Shown piece by piece: positions 1 through 9,250 of a stretch of DNA of 64,000 bases. Origin of the DNA: Arthrobacter cavernae (lineage in GTDB: Bacteria; Actinomycetota; Actinomycetes; Actinomycetales; Micrococcaceae); NCBI RefSeq assembly GCF_017368795.1, contig NZ_JAFNLL010000024.1, forward strand, positions 1 to 64,000. Reading direction: 5' to 3'. Each line of letters opens with the position of its first letter. Position 1 is the first letter of the stretch. Both the position numbers and the translations under genes were made by a program. The notes beneath the pieces are model-generated. The model saw only the letters and a program-made list of their open reading frames with translations, had not been told where the DNA came from and ran no database searches.

Positions 1-40
1 TAAGCGGACTGCTTCAGTTTCCGTGTCAGCTCCGGCCACG

Positions 41-1057
41 TCAGTTGCGGCGGACCGAGGTGGCGATAACCGTCACGGCGTGCTCGACGGCGTACACGGG
101 GTCCCGTGAGAGGCCCTTGACCTGCGCGTCTGCCTCAGCGGTGACCTGGATGGAGCGGATCAGGCCTTCAGGGGTCCATTTGCGGACGTCACGCTGCGCC
201 TGCTCCACGAGCCAGGGCTGCATGCCCAGCTGCTTGGCGATCTGTGCCGAGGATCCCTGCGCGCCGGCCACCTTGGCCAGGGTGCGCAGCTTGGCGGCAA
301 GTGCCGCCACCAGCGGAACGGGGTCGACTCCGGTGGCCAGGGCATGGCGGAGGGTGGACAGGGCAAGCGGCCCGTTGCCGGCCATCGCGGCATCCGCCAC
401 TTTGAAGGCCGTCGCTTCCACACGCCCCCCGTAGTACCGCTCCACGGTTGCCGCATCAACGGCCGTGGCGGCGTCAGCGATGAGCTGGCTGCAGGCCGCC
501 GCGAGCTCGGAGAGGCTGGAACCCACTGCGTTGACCAGGGCCTGCACGGCCTCCGGCTCGATCCGCCGGCCACCGGCCTTGAACTCGGACATGACGAAAG
601 CGGTCTTCTCCGCGTCCTTCTTCATCGGCTGGCAGTCAACGACCGGCCAGCCCGCCGCTTTGACGGCGTCCAGAAGTTTCTTGCCACGGACCCCACCCGC
701 ATGCCTGAGGACCAGGACCACGTCCGCGTCCGTGTGTCCGAGGTAGCCCAGGGCGTCGGCCAGGAAGTCGTCATTCATGGCCTCGAGGCCATCGATCTCA
801 ATGAGCTTGGCTTCGCCGAACAGGGAGGGCGTCACGGCCATGGCCAGCGAGCCCGGCTCATAGCTGGAGGCGTTGAGCCTACTGAGTTCCACCTCCGGCG
901 CGGCGGCCCGCACCTGGGCCCGGATCCGGTCCATGGAGCGAATTCCGAGATAGTCCTCCGGCCCCGTAATGAGGACTACGGCGGCCGGCGCAACGTCCCG
1001 CCAGCTGGCGGTATTCGCCGCGACACTCTTGGCCCTCGTCGTTTGGGCAGCAGCCAC
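41..1057 (-). CDS. holA: DNA polymerase III subunit delta (HolA)
   Basis: This 338-residue protein matches the delta subunit of the DNA polymerase III clamp loader, which opens the beta clamp so that it can be loaded on primed DNA. The N-terminal part carries a degenerate nucleotide-binding region (ITGPEDYLG near residue 30) without a full Walker A lysine, as is usual for delta. The rest is the alpha-helical region typical of the family (SSLSELAAACSQL, LVAALAAKLRTL). The start is GTG, with AAGGA seven bases upstream. It lies downstream of comEC on the same strand and overlaps its 3' end by 82 bases, so the two are probably co-transcribed. Confidence 0.93.
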   Translation of the reverse strand: MAAAQTTRAKSVAANTASWRDVAPAAVVLITGPEDYLGIRSMDRIRAQVRAAAPEVELSRLNASSYEPGSLAMAVTPSLFGEAKLIEIDGLEAMNDDFLADALGYLGHTDADVVLVLRHAGGVRGKKLLDAVKAAGWPVVDCQPMKKDAEKTAFVMSEFKAGGRRIEPEAVQALVNAVGSSLSELAAACSQLIADAATAVDAATVERYYGGRVEATAFKVADAAMAGNGPLALSTLRHALATGVDPVPLVAALAAKLRTLAKVAGAQGSSAQIAKQLGMQPWLVEQAQRDVRKWTPEGLIRSIQVTAEADAQVKGLSRDPVYAVEHAVTVIATSVRRN

Positions 1058-2778
1058 AGTTGGTTCCTTCCGGGAGGGTTTTTGCAGACTTCAAGTCTGC
1101 CATGGGCAGGACGCTGGGCTGCGCCATGGCCTGGGCCGCGGGATCCCAGGCGGTGCCGCAGGGCGCGACGCACTGCCTCCTCGAAGGCCGCGATCAGCCA
1201 GGCAAGAAGTGCATGCAGTGCCAGCACCGCACGCTGTACCGCTGCGGGGTGCAGCACCATCCAGAGCAGCAGGACGGTCACGGCAGACAGCAGCAACATG
1301 GCGGCCATGCCCCCGGCTCCCTCTGACCAGGGCAGCGCCGCACCCGGAAGGCCGGCGAAGAAGCGGGCGATTCCGGCGACTCCGCCTGCGCTGAACCCTG
1401 CAAGGCCCAGAGGAACCGCAGCCAGTCCCGGTGCCACGGCCACCAGCGGCACGGCCGCGGTGCCAAGGATCGTCACAGGCGCCACCAGGGGCGCCGCAGC
1501 CACGTTCGCCACCAGGGCATAGCTGGTGAACTGCGGTTGCAGGGCAACGATGACAGGCCCGCACAGCAGCTGCGCAGACAACGGCACGGCGATGCCGGCC
1601 GCAAGCCAGCGCGGTACGGCGTCCGGCAGCCACGCAGCAATCCGGGATGCCAGCAGGACGATCCCGAGGGTGGCGAGGACGGACAGCAGGAATCCGAACT
1701 CAACGCCGAGCGATGGGTCAAGCAGCAACAGCCCGGCGACGGCGGTGCAGAGGAAGCTGAGGGACCGCCCCTGCCGTCCTCCCGTGATGGCGGCCAGTCC
1801 CACGGCGCCCATGACGGCGGCACGCAGCACGCTGGCGTCGGGGCCTACCATCAACACGAAGGCACCCAGCCCGCCGAGCGCCAGCAGTGCCGCGCCTGGA
1901 CGGGGCAGCCGGAGGCTGCGCGCCAGCAGCACGAAACCGCCCAGCACGAGGCTGCAGTTGGCGCCGCTGACGGCGGTCAGGTGGGTCATGCCTGTGGTCT
2001 TCATGTCCGCTTCGAGGCCTTCATCGAGCGAGGCAGTGTCGCCGGTGACCATGCCGGGGAGGAGCCCGGCGGCGTCGGCCGGAAGCCAGCCGGCGGCCAG
2101 CCGGAACTGTTCGCGCAGCTCGCCCGGCGCCTGCAGGAAACCGGAGCCTGGCTCCAGCACCGTGGGCCGGGAGCTTGCAGACAGAATGCCGGCTTCGGGC
2201 TGGCCGGGCTTGGCGGGTTTGAGCTTTCCCGTGGTCCTGATCCGCTGGCCGGGGGCGGTGTGGCGCCAGGCTTCGCCGCCCACAACGACGATCCTTGCCG
2301 AGCCCCGGACCAGCATGCTGTTGGCCGTCACTTCGATGACGTCCGCGGGGACCGACCAACGTTCGCGGTCCCCTGCGGCGCCGGGCAGGGAGGCCTCCCT
2401 GGGCTCGCCGGCCACCAGCAACTGGACCACAACGCCATCGCCCTCGGCCACGGCATCCGCCAGGGCGCCGTCGCGCTGGGATCCGGACAGGGCCGAATGG
2501 GCTCCCACCACCACACCAAGGATGCACGCGAGCCCCACAGTGGCCGGAATGCTCCGGCATGGCATCTTCCGGCGCCTGGCAAGCAACAGCACCGCGGCGA
2601 GGGCCAGCCCGGCACTCAGGAGCAGGGTCCAGAAGGCTGGCAGGAAGGCCCCGGCCACGGCAACTGCCCAGGGGCACAGGGCGGCCGGAACGAGCCGCAG
2701 GTCGGCCCGGCGGCGGGCCGCGCCGCTTCCGGCGGGGCTGCCCTCCGGCACTGGCCTGCGCTCTCCTATGAGTGCCAT
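976..2778 (-). CDS. comEC: ComEC/Rec2 family competence membrane protein
   Basis: This 600-residue polytopic membrane protein has the ComEC competence domain. ComEC forms the inner-membrane channel for single-stranded DNA in transformable bacteria. The hallmark motif is HLTAVSGANCSLV near the middle, followed by many hydrophobic segments. The protein ends soon after the membrane domain. The C-terminal metallo-beta-lactamase domain found in longer ComEC proteins is absent, so this is a short form. The ATG directly abuts the comEA stop codon. The 3' end runs 82 bases into holA in another frame, and the last 40 or so residues are low-complexity and Arg/Pro-rich. Whether the host is naturally transformable cannot be told from this region. 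Confidence 0.88.
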   Translation of the reverse strand: MALIGERRPVPEGSPAGSGAARRRADLRLVPAALCPWAVAVAGAFLPAFWTLLLSAGLALAAVLLLARRRKMPCRSIPATVGLACILGVVVGAHSALSGSQRDGALADAVAEGDGVVVQLLVAGEPREASLPGAAGDRERWSVPADVIEVTANSMLVRGSARIVVVGGEAWRHTAPGQRIRTTGKLKPAKPGQPEAGILSASSRPTVLEPGSGFLQAPGELREQFRLAAGWLPADAAGLLPGMVTGDTASLDEGLEADMKTTGMTHLTAVSGANCSLVLGGFVLLARSLRLPRPGAALLALGGLGAFVLMVGPDASVLRAAVMGAVGLAAITGGRQGRSLSFLCTAVAGLLLLDPSLGVEFGFLLSVLATLGIVLLASRIAAWLPDAVPRWLAAGIAVPLSAQLLCGPVIVALQPQFTSYALVANVAAAPLVAPVTILGTAAVPLVAVAPGLAAVPLGLAGFSAGGVAGIARFFAGLPGAALPWSEGAGGMAAMLLLSAVTVLLLWMVLHPAAVQRAVLALHALLAWLIAAFEEAVRRALRHRLGSRGPGHGAAQRPAHGRLEVCKNPPGRNQLWLLPKRRGPRVSRRIPPAGGTLRRPP

Positions 2779-3657
2779 TCAGACCGTCACCAGGTCCTTG
2801 AGCGATTCCATCAATTTGGGGCCGACACCGTCAACGGCGTCGAGCTCTTCGACGGAGGCGAAAGGCCCGTGTTCCCGGCGCCAGTCCACGATCCGTTGGG
2901 CCATCACGGGGCCGACGCGTGGAAGCGTGCCCAGTTCTTCCACGGAAGCGCTGTTCAGGTTCACCTTTCCACCACTGCCGACACCGCTGCCGCCCGCGTC
3001 CGCACCCATCATTCCGTCCCCGGCAACAGCACCAGAAGGTGCCTCGCCCACGGCGGGTACATGGACCTTGGTGCCGTCCTGAACCACCGCGGCGAGATTG
3101 AGGCCGTTCAGCTCGGCCGAAGGCGTGGCGCCGCCGGCCGCCGCGATGGCCTCGAAGACCCTGCTGCCCTCCGGGAGGCGGACCACGCCGGGATGCTGCA
3201 CCGCTCCGGCAACATGCAGCACGATCTGCCTGGAATCCGCCCCGCCGGCGCCGGCAGTGCCGCCGCCAGCGGCCGCATCGCCGGTTCCGTCAGCCCCTTC
3301 GGCCCCGGAGCTGCTGCCCCCTGACGGCGTGACATGGTTCAGCGGCTCGAAGGTGGTTGTCTGGGCCGCGGCGCGCCAGGCAAGGAAGCCAAGCAGGACG
3401 ATGGCGGCAAGGGCCAGCAGCACGGCCACGCGGCCCGGTGTCCGCCAGCGGACGCGGGCGGGCCGCTGCTCGGAGCCGCCTTCGTCCCCGGCGATGCCGT
3501 CGCCGGGGTCACCTTCCCCGGAGACGGGCGGGTCTTCGGTATTGCCCAGGGGCAGCAGCGGTTCCTGGCCACCCGGGGCACCCAGCCGCGCCGTGAAGCG
3601 ATGCCGGACAGCACGAGCAGCCGCATCGGCTGAGTCATCCCGGTTCCAGCGTGGCAT
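2779..3657 (-). CDS. comEA: ComEA family helix-hairpin-helix DNA-binding protein
   Basis: This 292-residue protein is a ComEA-type DNA receptor. It has a charged cytosolic N-terminus, one transmembrane segment (about residues 78-98), a Ser/Gly-rich linker, and an SLBB-like domain (VLHVAGAVQHPGVVRLPEG). It ends with two helix-hairpin-helix motifs (TLPRVGPVMAQRIVDW and VDGVGPKLMESL) that bind double-stranded DNA outside the membrane. It is the first gene of the comEA-comEC-holA unit. There is no good Shine-Dalgarno sequence before the ATG. A TAGGCT box lies exactly seven bases upstream, which suggests a leaderless transcript. Confidence 0.9.
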   Translation of the reverse strand: MPRWNRDDSADAAARAVRHRFTARLGAPGGQEPLLPLGNTEDPPVSGEGDPGDGIAGDEGGSEQRPARVRWRTPGRVAVLLALAAIVLLGFLAWRAAAQTTTFEPLNHVTPSGGSSSGAEGADGTGDAAAGGGTAGAGGADSRQIVLHVAGAVQHPGVVRLPEGSRVFEAIAAAGGATPSAELNGLNLAAVVQDGTKVHVPAVGEAPSGAVAGDGMMGADAGGSGVGSGGKVNLNSASVEELGTLPRVGPVMAQRIVDWRREHGPFASVEELDAVDGVGPKLMESLKDLVTV

Positions 3658-3664
3658 GTGATTG

Positions 3665-3670
3665 AGCCTA
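3665..3670 (-). promoter_or_regulatory. Candidate -10 box for a leaderless comEA transcript
   Basis: TAGGCT on the minus strand, followed by seven bases and then the comEA ATG at 3657. This places transcription initiation at or next to the A of the start codon. No convincing -35 hexamer was found, and no Shine-Dalgarno sequence is present. Confidence 0.4.
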
Positions 3671-3706
3671 GGATTTCCGGACGCCGGACACAGCCCCGCC
3701 GAGGGC

Positions 3707-4813
3707 CTATGTGGATAGACCGCCCCTGGGGCGGTTGTGGAGGATCAGTCGCCCCGCTGCGGGAGCAGGTTCTGCGTCCGATGGGGCCGCAGGTACCGCA
3801 AGGTCCACCGGGCCAGCCGAATCCGGTCCGGACGGGGCAGGCGTGCTGCTTTCCCCCACAATCACAGCCAGGACCCCAAGTCCCGCATGGGCGGCCAGCA
3901 CGGCCGGAAGGGCGCTGATCTGGGCGGGCGGGCATCCGGGGCATTTCTCGGCGAGCCGGGCGGCGAGCAGTTCTGCCTCTGCCAGATTGCCAAAGTGGTG
4001 GACCGCCAGACGCTGCTGGCCGGCCGTGCGGGAGGCGACGTCGGCCGCGACGATCTCCTCGAGGCGGGCAATGGCCCGCGCCGCCGAGCGGACCTTCTCC
4101 AGCGGCACAATCCTGCCGTCGTCGACGGCGAGAATCGGCTTGATGGCGAGCACCGTGCCGAGCAGGGACGCCGCCGCACCGATGCGGCCGCCGCGGCGGA
4201 GCTGTTCGAGGCTGGGCACATAGAAATAGACCTTGGTCCGTGCCATGCGTTCCTCGGCGAAAGCGTGGACCTCAGCAGCGGAACGCCCATCGGCCGCCGC
4301 CACGAGCGCGCTCTGCACGCCCATCCCCTGCGCCATGCCCACGGTGCGTGAATCGACGACGTCTACGGGAATGTCCACCCGGGCCGCGGCAAGCCGTGCG
4401 GCGTCCGCGGTGCCCGATAGTTCGGAGGAGATATGGATGGAGACGACGGCCTCGAAGCCGCGGCGCTGTGCGGCGATGTACGCCTGCTCAAACTGCCCGG
4501 GGGAAGGCCTCGAGGTCTTGACAGAGGAGCCCGAGGCCAGCGCCAGGGCGAGCGTCTCCATGATGTCGTCTTCGCCCTCGCCGTAGATTTCCTCGCCCAC
4601 CATCACGGGCATCGGCACCACGGCAAGCCGTCCGTCCGCGGCAAAATCCGTGACCCAGGCGGCCGGCAGGGCGGCGGCGGAGTCGGTGACGACGGCGGTA
4701 CGCACGACGGCGGGGGCCGCTTCCCCGGCGGCGGGGACCGGCGTCGTGCTTTGGCGGAGGCGGGCGAGTCTTTCCTTGAGCCACACCCAGGCGGGCGGTT
4801 CGCGGTCCGGCAA
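3707..4813 (-). CDS. DegV family fatty acid-binding protein
   Basis: This 368-residue protein belongs to the DegV family, which binds a fatty acid and can act as the FakB partner of a fatty acid kinase. The family signatures are TDSAAALP near residue 43 and HISSELSGT further on, with the ligand-loop region RTVGMAQGMG. An extra N-terminal stretch of about 35 residues and a Pro/Ala-rich tail extend beyond the usual 280 residues. The start is TTG (4811-4813), chosen because GGAGG lies five bases upstream. No FakA-like kinase is seen in the window, so the ligand and partner are inferred only from the family. Confidence 0.85.
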   Translation of the reverse strand: MPDREPPAWVWLKERLARLRQSTTPVPAAGEAAPAVVRTAVVTDSAAALPAAWVTDFAADGRLAVVPMPVMVGEEIYGEGEDDIMETLALALASGSSVKTSRPSPGQFEQAYIAAQRRGFEAVVSIHISSELSGTADAARLAAARVDIPVDVVDSRTVGMAQGMGVQSALVAAADGRSAAEVHAFAEERMARTKVYFYVPSLEQLRRGGRIGAAASLLGTVLAIKPILAVDDGRIVPLEKVRSAARAIARLEEIVAADVASRTAGQQRLAVHHFGNLAEAELLAARLAEKCPGCPPAQISALPAVLAAHAGLGVLAVIVGESSTPAPSGPDSAGPVDLAVPAAPSDAEPAPAAGRLILHNRPRGGLST

Positions 4814-4870
4814 CGGTACCTCCAGCGGTCGTGGCCGGCCGCCGGCTGGTGCCGGCGGCCGGATGTCCGG

Positions 4871-7423
4871 CTAGGCCGGGACGATGTTGACCAGTTTAGG
4901 CGCCCGCACAATCACAGTGCGGATGCCGCGGCCGTCCATGGCGCGCTGGACGTTTTCGCTGGCCAGGGCCAGCTCGCGCAGTTCGTCCTCGCTGATGTCC
5001 GGGGACACCTCAAGGCGGTCGCGGACCTTGCCCTGGACCTGGACCACGGCGGTGACGGTGTCGTGGACGAGCAGGGATGCTTCGTGCGCAGGCCAGCCCG
5101 CATTCACGACGGACGCCGGGTGGCCCAGCGTGTTCCACAGGTCTTCGGCCGTGTACGGGGCGAAGAGGCTCAGGATCACGGCCACGGCCTCGACGGCTTC
5201 GCGGACGGCGGGGTCGGCGCCGCCGGCACCGGAGTCGATCGTCTTGCGGGTCGCATTGACGAGCTCCATGAGGCGGGCAACAACAACGTTGAACTTGTTG
5301 TTGTCCAGGAGTTCGGCGGCGTCGGCGATGGTCTTGTGCGTGACGACGCGCAGGGCCCTGTCTCCGGTGGAGGCGTCGGTACCGGGTTCGCTGCTGACGT
5401 CCTGGCCCAGGCGCCAGGCGCGGGCCAGGAACTTCGCCGAGCCGGACGGCGAAACATCGGCCCAGTCGACGTCGTCCTCGGGCGGGGACGCGAAGATCAT
5501 GGTCAGGCGGACGGCGTCCACGCCGAACTTGTCCAGCTGCTCACCGAGGTCCACGCCGTTGCCGAGCGACTTGCTCATGGCCTTGCCGCCGTTGAGCACC
5601 TGGCCCTGGTTGAGCAGGGCGCTGAAGGGCTCGTCCGCCGCCAGCAGGCCCATGTCGTGGATGACCTTGGTGAAGAAGCGGGCGTAGAGCAGGTGCAGGA
5701 TGGCGTGCTCGACGCCGCCAACGTACTGTCCCACGGGCATCCATTCGTTGATCTTTGCGGGATCGAAGGGGCCTTCGGTGTAGTCCGGGGAGACAAACCG
5801 CAGGAAGTACCACGAGGAGTCCACGAACGTGTCCATGGTGTCCGTGTCCCGCATGGCGGCCCGTCCGCAGTTGGGGCACTCGACGTTGACCCATTCGACG
5901 GCCGCGGCCAGCGGGGAGGTGCCCTTCGGCGCCAAAGCCTCGCCCCGCAGGTCCTCGGGCAGGGTAACCGGCAGCTGCTCGTCCGGGACCGGCACCTCGC
6001 CGCATTCGGCGCAGTGGATGATCGGGATGGGCGTGCCCCAGAAGCGCTGGCGGCTCAGCAGCCAGTCGCGCAGCCGGAAGTTCACGAACTTCTCGCCGGT
6101 GCCGAGTTTTTCGAGGATCTCGATGGCGGCCGGGATGGCCTCGGCCTTGGACAGTCCGTCCAGCTCGCCGGAGTTCATCAGGGTGCCTTCGCCGGCGGTG
6201 GCCGTGCCGGTCTCTGCGGGGTCTTCCTCGCCCGTGTCCAGGACGGCCCGGACGGGCAGCCCGAACGCCTTGGCGAAGTCGAGGTCGCGCTGGTCGTGCG
6301 CGGGCACGGCCATGATGGCGCCCGTGCCGTAGTCGGCCAGGACGTAGTCGGCAGCCCAGACGGGCAGTTTTTCACCGTTGAGCGGGTTGATGGCGTAGCG
6401 GCCGGTGAACACACCGGTCTTTTCGCGCTCGGTGGACTGGCGTTCGATGTCCGAAAGGGCCTTGACCTTTTCACGGTAGGCCATCAGGGCGTCGTGGTGT
6501 TCGGGGGTGACCAGATCCAGGGTCAGATGCGCGTCCGCGGCCACGACGAAGAAGGTGGCGCCGTACAGGGTGTCCGGGCGCGTGGTGAAAACGGTGACTT
6601 CGCGCTCGGCACGGCCGTCCGACGCTTCGATCGCGAACCGCACGTGCGCGCCCTCGGAGCGGCCGATCCAGTTGCGCTGCATGGCCAGCACGCGCTCGGG
6701 CCAGTGCCCGCGCAGCTCGGACATGTCGTCCAGCAGCCGGTCCGCGTATTCGGTGATCTTGAAGTACCACTGGTTCAGCGATTTCTTGGTCACCGGAGTG
6801 CCGCAGCGTTCGCAGGCACCGTTGACGACCTGCTCGTTGGCCAGGACCGTGAGGTCCTTCGGGCACCAGTTGACGGGTGAGTCCTTGCGGTAGGCCAGGC
6901 CACGCTCGTAGAAGCGCTTGAACAGCCACTGGGTCCAGCGGTAGTACTCGGGGTCGGACGTGTGCAGGCGGCGCGACCAGTCGGCCGAGATGGCGTAGCG
7001 CTTGAACGAGGCCGCCTGGGTGTCGATGTTGGCGTAGGTCCACTCGCTCGGGTGGGCGTTGCGCTTGATGGCGGCATTTTCGGCGGGCAGGCCGAAGGAG
7101 TCCCAGCCGATCGGGTGCAGGACGTCGAAGCCCTTCTGGCGCAGGTAGCGCGCAACCACGTCGCCCATGGCGAATGCCTCGGCGTGGCCCATGTGGAGGT
7201 CGCCCGAGGGGTACGGGAACATGTCCAGCACGTAGCGGCGTTCGCGCGAGCCGTCGTCGGCCGGGGTGAAGACCTCGAGGTCTTCCCAGACCTGCGGCCA
7301 CTTGGCCTCCATGGCCGCGAAACTGTAGACGCCCTCTTCGGGCGCCTCGGCCCCGGCTGTCTGTGCTGCTCCGGTCTCTGTCTCCGGCTGAACGCTCACT
7401 GCTGCCCTCTTCTGTTCTTCCAT
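4871..7423 (-). CDS. leuS: Leucyl-tRNA synthetase
   Basis: This 850-residue class Ia synthetase charges tRNA-Leu. The HIGH-type motif is [13 protein letters not shown]. The CP1 editing domain includes TTRPDTLYG, and the KMSKS loop is KAMSKSLGN. The C-terminal anticodon-binding and tail domains are complete. The start chosen is the ATG at 7423, preceded by AGGAGG at ten bases; an in-frame upstream codon would run into the attenuator terminator. The untranslated leader encodes a short peptide rich in leucine, followed by a terminator hairpin. Expression is therefore probably attenuated according to the supply of charged leucyl-tRNA. Confidence 0.97.
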   Translation of the reverse strand: MEEQKRAAVSVQPETETGAAQTAGAEAPEEGVYSFAAMEAKWPQVWEDLEVFTPADDGSRERRYVLDMFPYPSGDLHMGHAEAFAMGDVVARYLRQKGFDVLHPIGWDSFGLPAENAAIKRNAHPSEWTYANIDTQAASFKRYAISADWSRRLHTSDPEYYRWTQWLFKRFYERGLAYRKDSPVNWCPKDLTVLANEQVVNGACERCGTPVTKKSLNQWYFKITEYADRLLDDMSELRGHWPERVLAMQRNWIGRSEGAHVRFAIEASDGRAEREVTVFTTRPDTLYGATFFVVAADAHLTLDLVTPEHHDALMAYREKVKALSDIERQSTEREKTGVFTGRYAINPLNGEKLPVWAADYVLADYGTGAIMAVPAHDQRDLDFAKAFGLPVRAVLDTGEEDPAETGTATAGEGTLMNSGELDGLSKAEAIPAAIEILEKLGTGEKFVNFRLRDWLLSRQRFWGTPIPIIHCAECGEVPVPDEQLPVTLPEDLRGEALAPKGTSPLAAAVEWVNVECPNCGRAAMRDTDTMDTFVDSSWYFLRFVSPDYTEGPFDPAKINEWMPVGQYVGGVEHAILHLLYARFFTKVIHDMGLLAADEPFSALLNQGQVLNGGKAMSKSLGNGVDLGEQLDKFGVDAVRLTMIFASPPEDDVDWADVSPSGSAKFLARAWRLGQDVSSEPGTDASTGDRALRVVTHKTIADAAELLDNNKFNVVVARLMELVNATRKTIDSGAGGADPAVREAVEAVAVILSLFAPYTAEDLWNTLGHPASVVNAGWPAHEASLLVHDTVTAVVQVQGKVRDRLEVSPDISEDELRELALASENVQRAMDGRGIRTVIVRAPKLVNIVPA

Positions 7424-7469
7424 CACGGTATTGCCTCCTGCTGCGGGTCCCGGAAGGCCCCGGACACAC

Positions 7470-7494
7470 AAAAGCCCCTCGACAATGGAGGGGC
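7470..7494 (-). terminator. Attenuator terminator of the leuS leader
   Basis: On the minus strand, GCCCCTC (7494-7488) and GAGGGGC (7480-7474) form a 7-bp stem with a 7-base loop, followed at once by TTTT. The hairpin lies between the leader peptide stop codon and leuS, 46 bases before the leuS ATG, so it can act only as a conditional terminator of the leuS transcript. Confidence 0.75.
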
Positions 7495-7496
7495 GG

Positions 7497-7522
7497 CCGC
7501 TCGGCTGTTGGTTGCCGGGCGG
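7497..7522 (-). promoter_or_regulatory. Leader hairpin upstream of the leuS attenuator
   Basis: Directly after the leader peptide stop codon, CCGCCCGGC and GCCGAGCGG pair as two 4-bp blocks around one mismatch, closing the loop AACCAACA. This is the position expected for the pause or first hairpin of a ribosome-controlled attenuator. I could not draw one unambiguous antiterminator structure by eye. Confidence 0.5.
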
Positions 7523-7549
7523 CTAGCTAAGCAGAAGGATCGCACGCAT
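7523..7549 (-). CDS. Leucine leader peptide of leuS
   Basis: An 8-codon open reading frame, ATG CGT GCG ATC CTT CTG CTT AGC TAG, encodes MRAILLLS. Three consecutive leucine codons, two of them CTT (uncommon in this GC-rich genome), follow one isoleucine codon. A hairpin and an intrinsic terminator follow before leuS. The arrangement matches classical attenuation, in which a ribosome stalled on leucine codons prevents terminator formation. A TAGAGT box six bases before the ATG suggests that the leader peptide is translated from a leaderless mRNA. Confidence 0.75.
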   Translation of the reverse strand: MRAILLLS

Positions 7550-7555
7550 GGTTCT

Positions 7556-7561
7556 ACTCTA
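7556..7561 (-). promoter_or_regulatory. Candidate -10 box of the leuS leader transcript
   Basis: TAGAGT on the minus strand, with six bases to the A of the leader peptide ATG at 7549. No clear -35 hexamer is visible. The spacing implies initiation at or very near the ATG. Confidence 0.4.
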
Positions 7562-7620
7562 GCGCACCTTCATATCCCCACGTGCGAGCGGCCGAATATG
7601 GCGGGCCCGGAGATGACGTG

Positions 7621-7662
7621 CTGTTGAGGAGGCCCGGGAGCGGCTTCGGACCCCCTCAACAG
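7621..7662 (-). terminator. Inverted repeat downstream of glpK, probable terminator
   Basis: CTGTTGAGG (7621-7629) and CCTCAACAG (7654-7662) form a perfect 9-bp stem. After one mismatch, two more G-C pairs extend it toward the loop. It lies 22 bases beyond the glpK stop codon and upstream of the leuS leader promoter. There is no T-run on the minus strand, so a Rho-independent role is uncertain. Confidence 0.45.
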
Positions 7663-7684
7663 CCAGGGCGTCGTTTCGCCCGGC

Positions 7685-9199
7685 CTATTTCACGTCCTCG
7701 TCGACCCAATCCATGGATTTGGTCACTGCCTTCTTCCACAGGCGCAGCTGCCGTTCCTGCTCCTCGGCCGGCAGCTTCGGTTCCCAGCGCTTGTCCTCGC
7801 CCCAGTTTGCTGTGAGTTCACCAAGGTCCTTCCAGAAGCCGACGGCGAGACCCGCCGCGTACGCTGCGCCCAGAGCCGTGGTCTCCACGACCTTCGGACG
7901 AACAACAGGGACACCCAGGATGTCGGCCTGGAACTGCATGAGCGCCTCGTTGGCGACCATGCCGCCGTCGACCTTCAGTTCGGTCAGCGGGACACCCGAA
8001 TCCGCGTTCACGGCGTCGAGCACTTCACGGGTCTGGAAGGCCGTGGCCTCCAGCGCCGCCCGGGCGACGTGGCCCTTGTTGGCGAAGCGGGTCAGGCCGA
8101 CGATCGCGCCGCGGGCGTCCGCACGCCAGTACGGCGCGAACAGGCCCGAGAAGGCCGGCACGATGTACACGCCGCCGTTGTCCTCCACACCCGCTGCCAG
8201 CTCCTCCACCTCGGGGGCGGAGCTGATCATGCCCAGGTTATCGCGCAGCCACTGGATGAGCGAACCGGTGACGGCAATGGAGCCCTCCAGCGCATAGTGG
8301 GGCTTGTCGTCGCCGAGCTTGTAACCGAGCGTGGTCAGCAGGCCGTTCTTCGAGTGGACGATGTCCTCGCCCGTGTTGAAGATCAGGAAGCAGCCCGTGC
8401 CATAGGTGTTCTTGGCCTCGCCCGCCTGGAACGCCGCCTGGCCGAACGTTGCCGCCTGCTGGTCACCAAGGATGCCGGACACGGGCACTTCGCGCAGCAG
8501 CTGCGAGGTGTGGACGTGGCCGTAGACCTCGGAGGAGGACTTGATGGCGGGCATCATGGACGCGGGAACACCGAAGGCATCCAGGATCTCCTGGTCCCAC
8601 TGCAGGGTCTCGAGATCCATGAACAGCGTGCGGGAGGCGTTGGTGACATCCGTTACGTGCACGCCACCGTCCACGCCGCCCGTCAGGTTCCACAGGACCC
8701 AGCAGTCGGTGTTGCCGAAGAGCAGGTCTCCGGCCTCGGCCCGGGCACGGGCGCCTTCCACGTTGTCCAGGATCCACTTGATCTTGGTGCCGGAGAAGTA
8801 GGTGGCCAGCGGAAGGCCGACTTTCTGCTTGAAGCGCTCCGGGCCGCCGTCCTGGGCCAGTTCGTCCACGATTGCCTGCGTGCGGGTGTCCTGCCAGACG
8901 ATGGCGTTGTACACCGCTTCGCCGGTGTTCTTGTCCCACACGACGGTGGTTTCGCGCTGGTTGGTGATGCCGACGGCGGCGATGTCGTGCCGGGTCAGGT
9001 TCGCCTTGGAGAGGGCGGAGCCGATGACCTCGCGGGTGTTGTCCCAGATCTCGGCCGGGTTGTGCTCAACCCATCCGGCCTGCGGGAAGATCTGCTCGTG
9101 TTCCATCTGGCCGCTGGAAACGATGTTCCCGGCGTGATCGAAAACGATGGCGCGGGAGCTCGTGGTGCCCTGGTCAATGGCGATTACGTACTGGTTCAC
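7685..9199 (-). CDS. glpK: Glycerol kinase
   Basis: This 504-residue FGGY-family kinase phosphorylates glycerol to glycerol 3-phosphate with ATP. The N-terminal phosphate-binding motif is [11 protein letters not shown]. The substrate region includes [10 protein letters not shown] and IVWQDTRT, and the C-terminal ATPase motif is KVDGGMVAN. The start is the GTG at 9199, preceded by AAGGAC. This gives almost the same length as E. coli GlpK, and an upstream ATG would add 12 unconserved residues. It follows glpF on the same strand with a 51-base gap, so uptake and phosphorylation are probably co-expressed. Confidence 0.96.
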   Translation of the reverse strand: MNQYVIAIDQGTTSSRAIVFDHAGNIVSSGQMEHEQIFPQAGWVEHNPAEIWDNTREVIGSALSKANLTRHDIAAVGITNQRETTVVWDKNTGEAVYNAIVWQDTRTQAIVDELAQDGGPERFKQKVGLPLATYFSGTKIKWILDNVEGARARAEAGDLLFGNTDCWVLWNLTGGVDGGVHVTDVTNASRTLFMDLETLQWDQEILDAFGVPASMMPAIKSSSEVYGHVHTSQLLREVPVSGILGDQQAATFGQAAFQAGEAKNTYGTGCFLIFNTGEDIVHSKNGLLTTLGYKLGDDKPHYALEGSIAVTGSLIQWLRDNLGMISSAPEVEELAAGVEDNGGVYIVPAFSGLFAPYWRADARGAIVGLTRFANKGHVARAALEATAFQTREVLDAVNADSGVPLTELKVDGGMVANEALMQFQADILGVPVVRPKVVETTALGAAYAAGLAVGFWKDLGELTANWGEDKRWEPKLPAEEQERQLRLWKKAVTKSMDWVDEDVK

Positions 9200-9250
9200 G
9201 GTTGACGTCCTTGTCTTGAATGGTTTGAGGTCCAACTGGCGGGTGTGCGG

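Noticed and set aside
1084..1100. Inverted repeat GCAGACTT-C-AAGTCTGC as a terminator
   Set aside because: It lies inside the comEC coding end and is followed by an A-run rather than a T-run in the direction of transcription.
4433..6880. An 815-codon open frame on the plus strand
   Set aside because: It is antisense to leuS and the DegV gene, with low-complexity Gly/Asp/Val composition and no recognised motif.
7550..7684. T-box riboswitch upstream of leuS
   Set aside because: No T-box core or specifier stem-loop was recognised. The leader instead encodes a leucine-rich peptide followed by a terminator.
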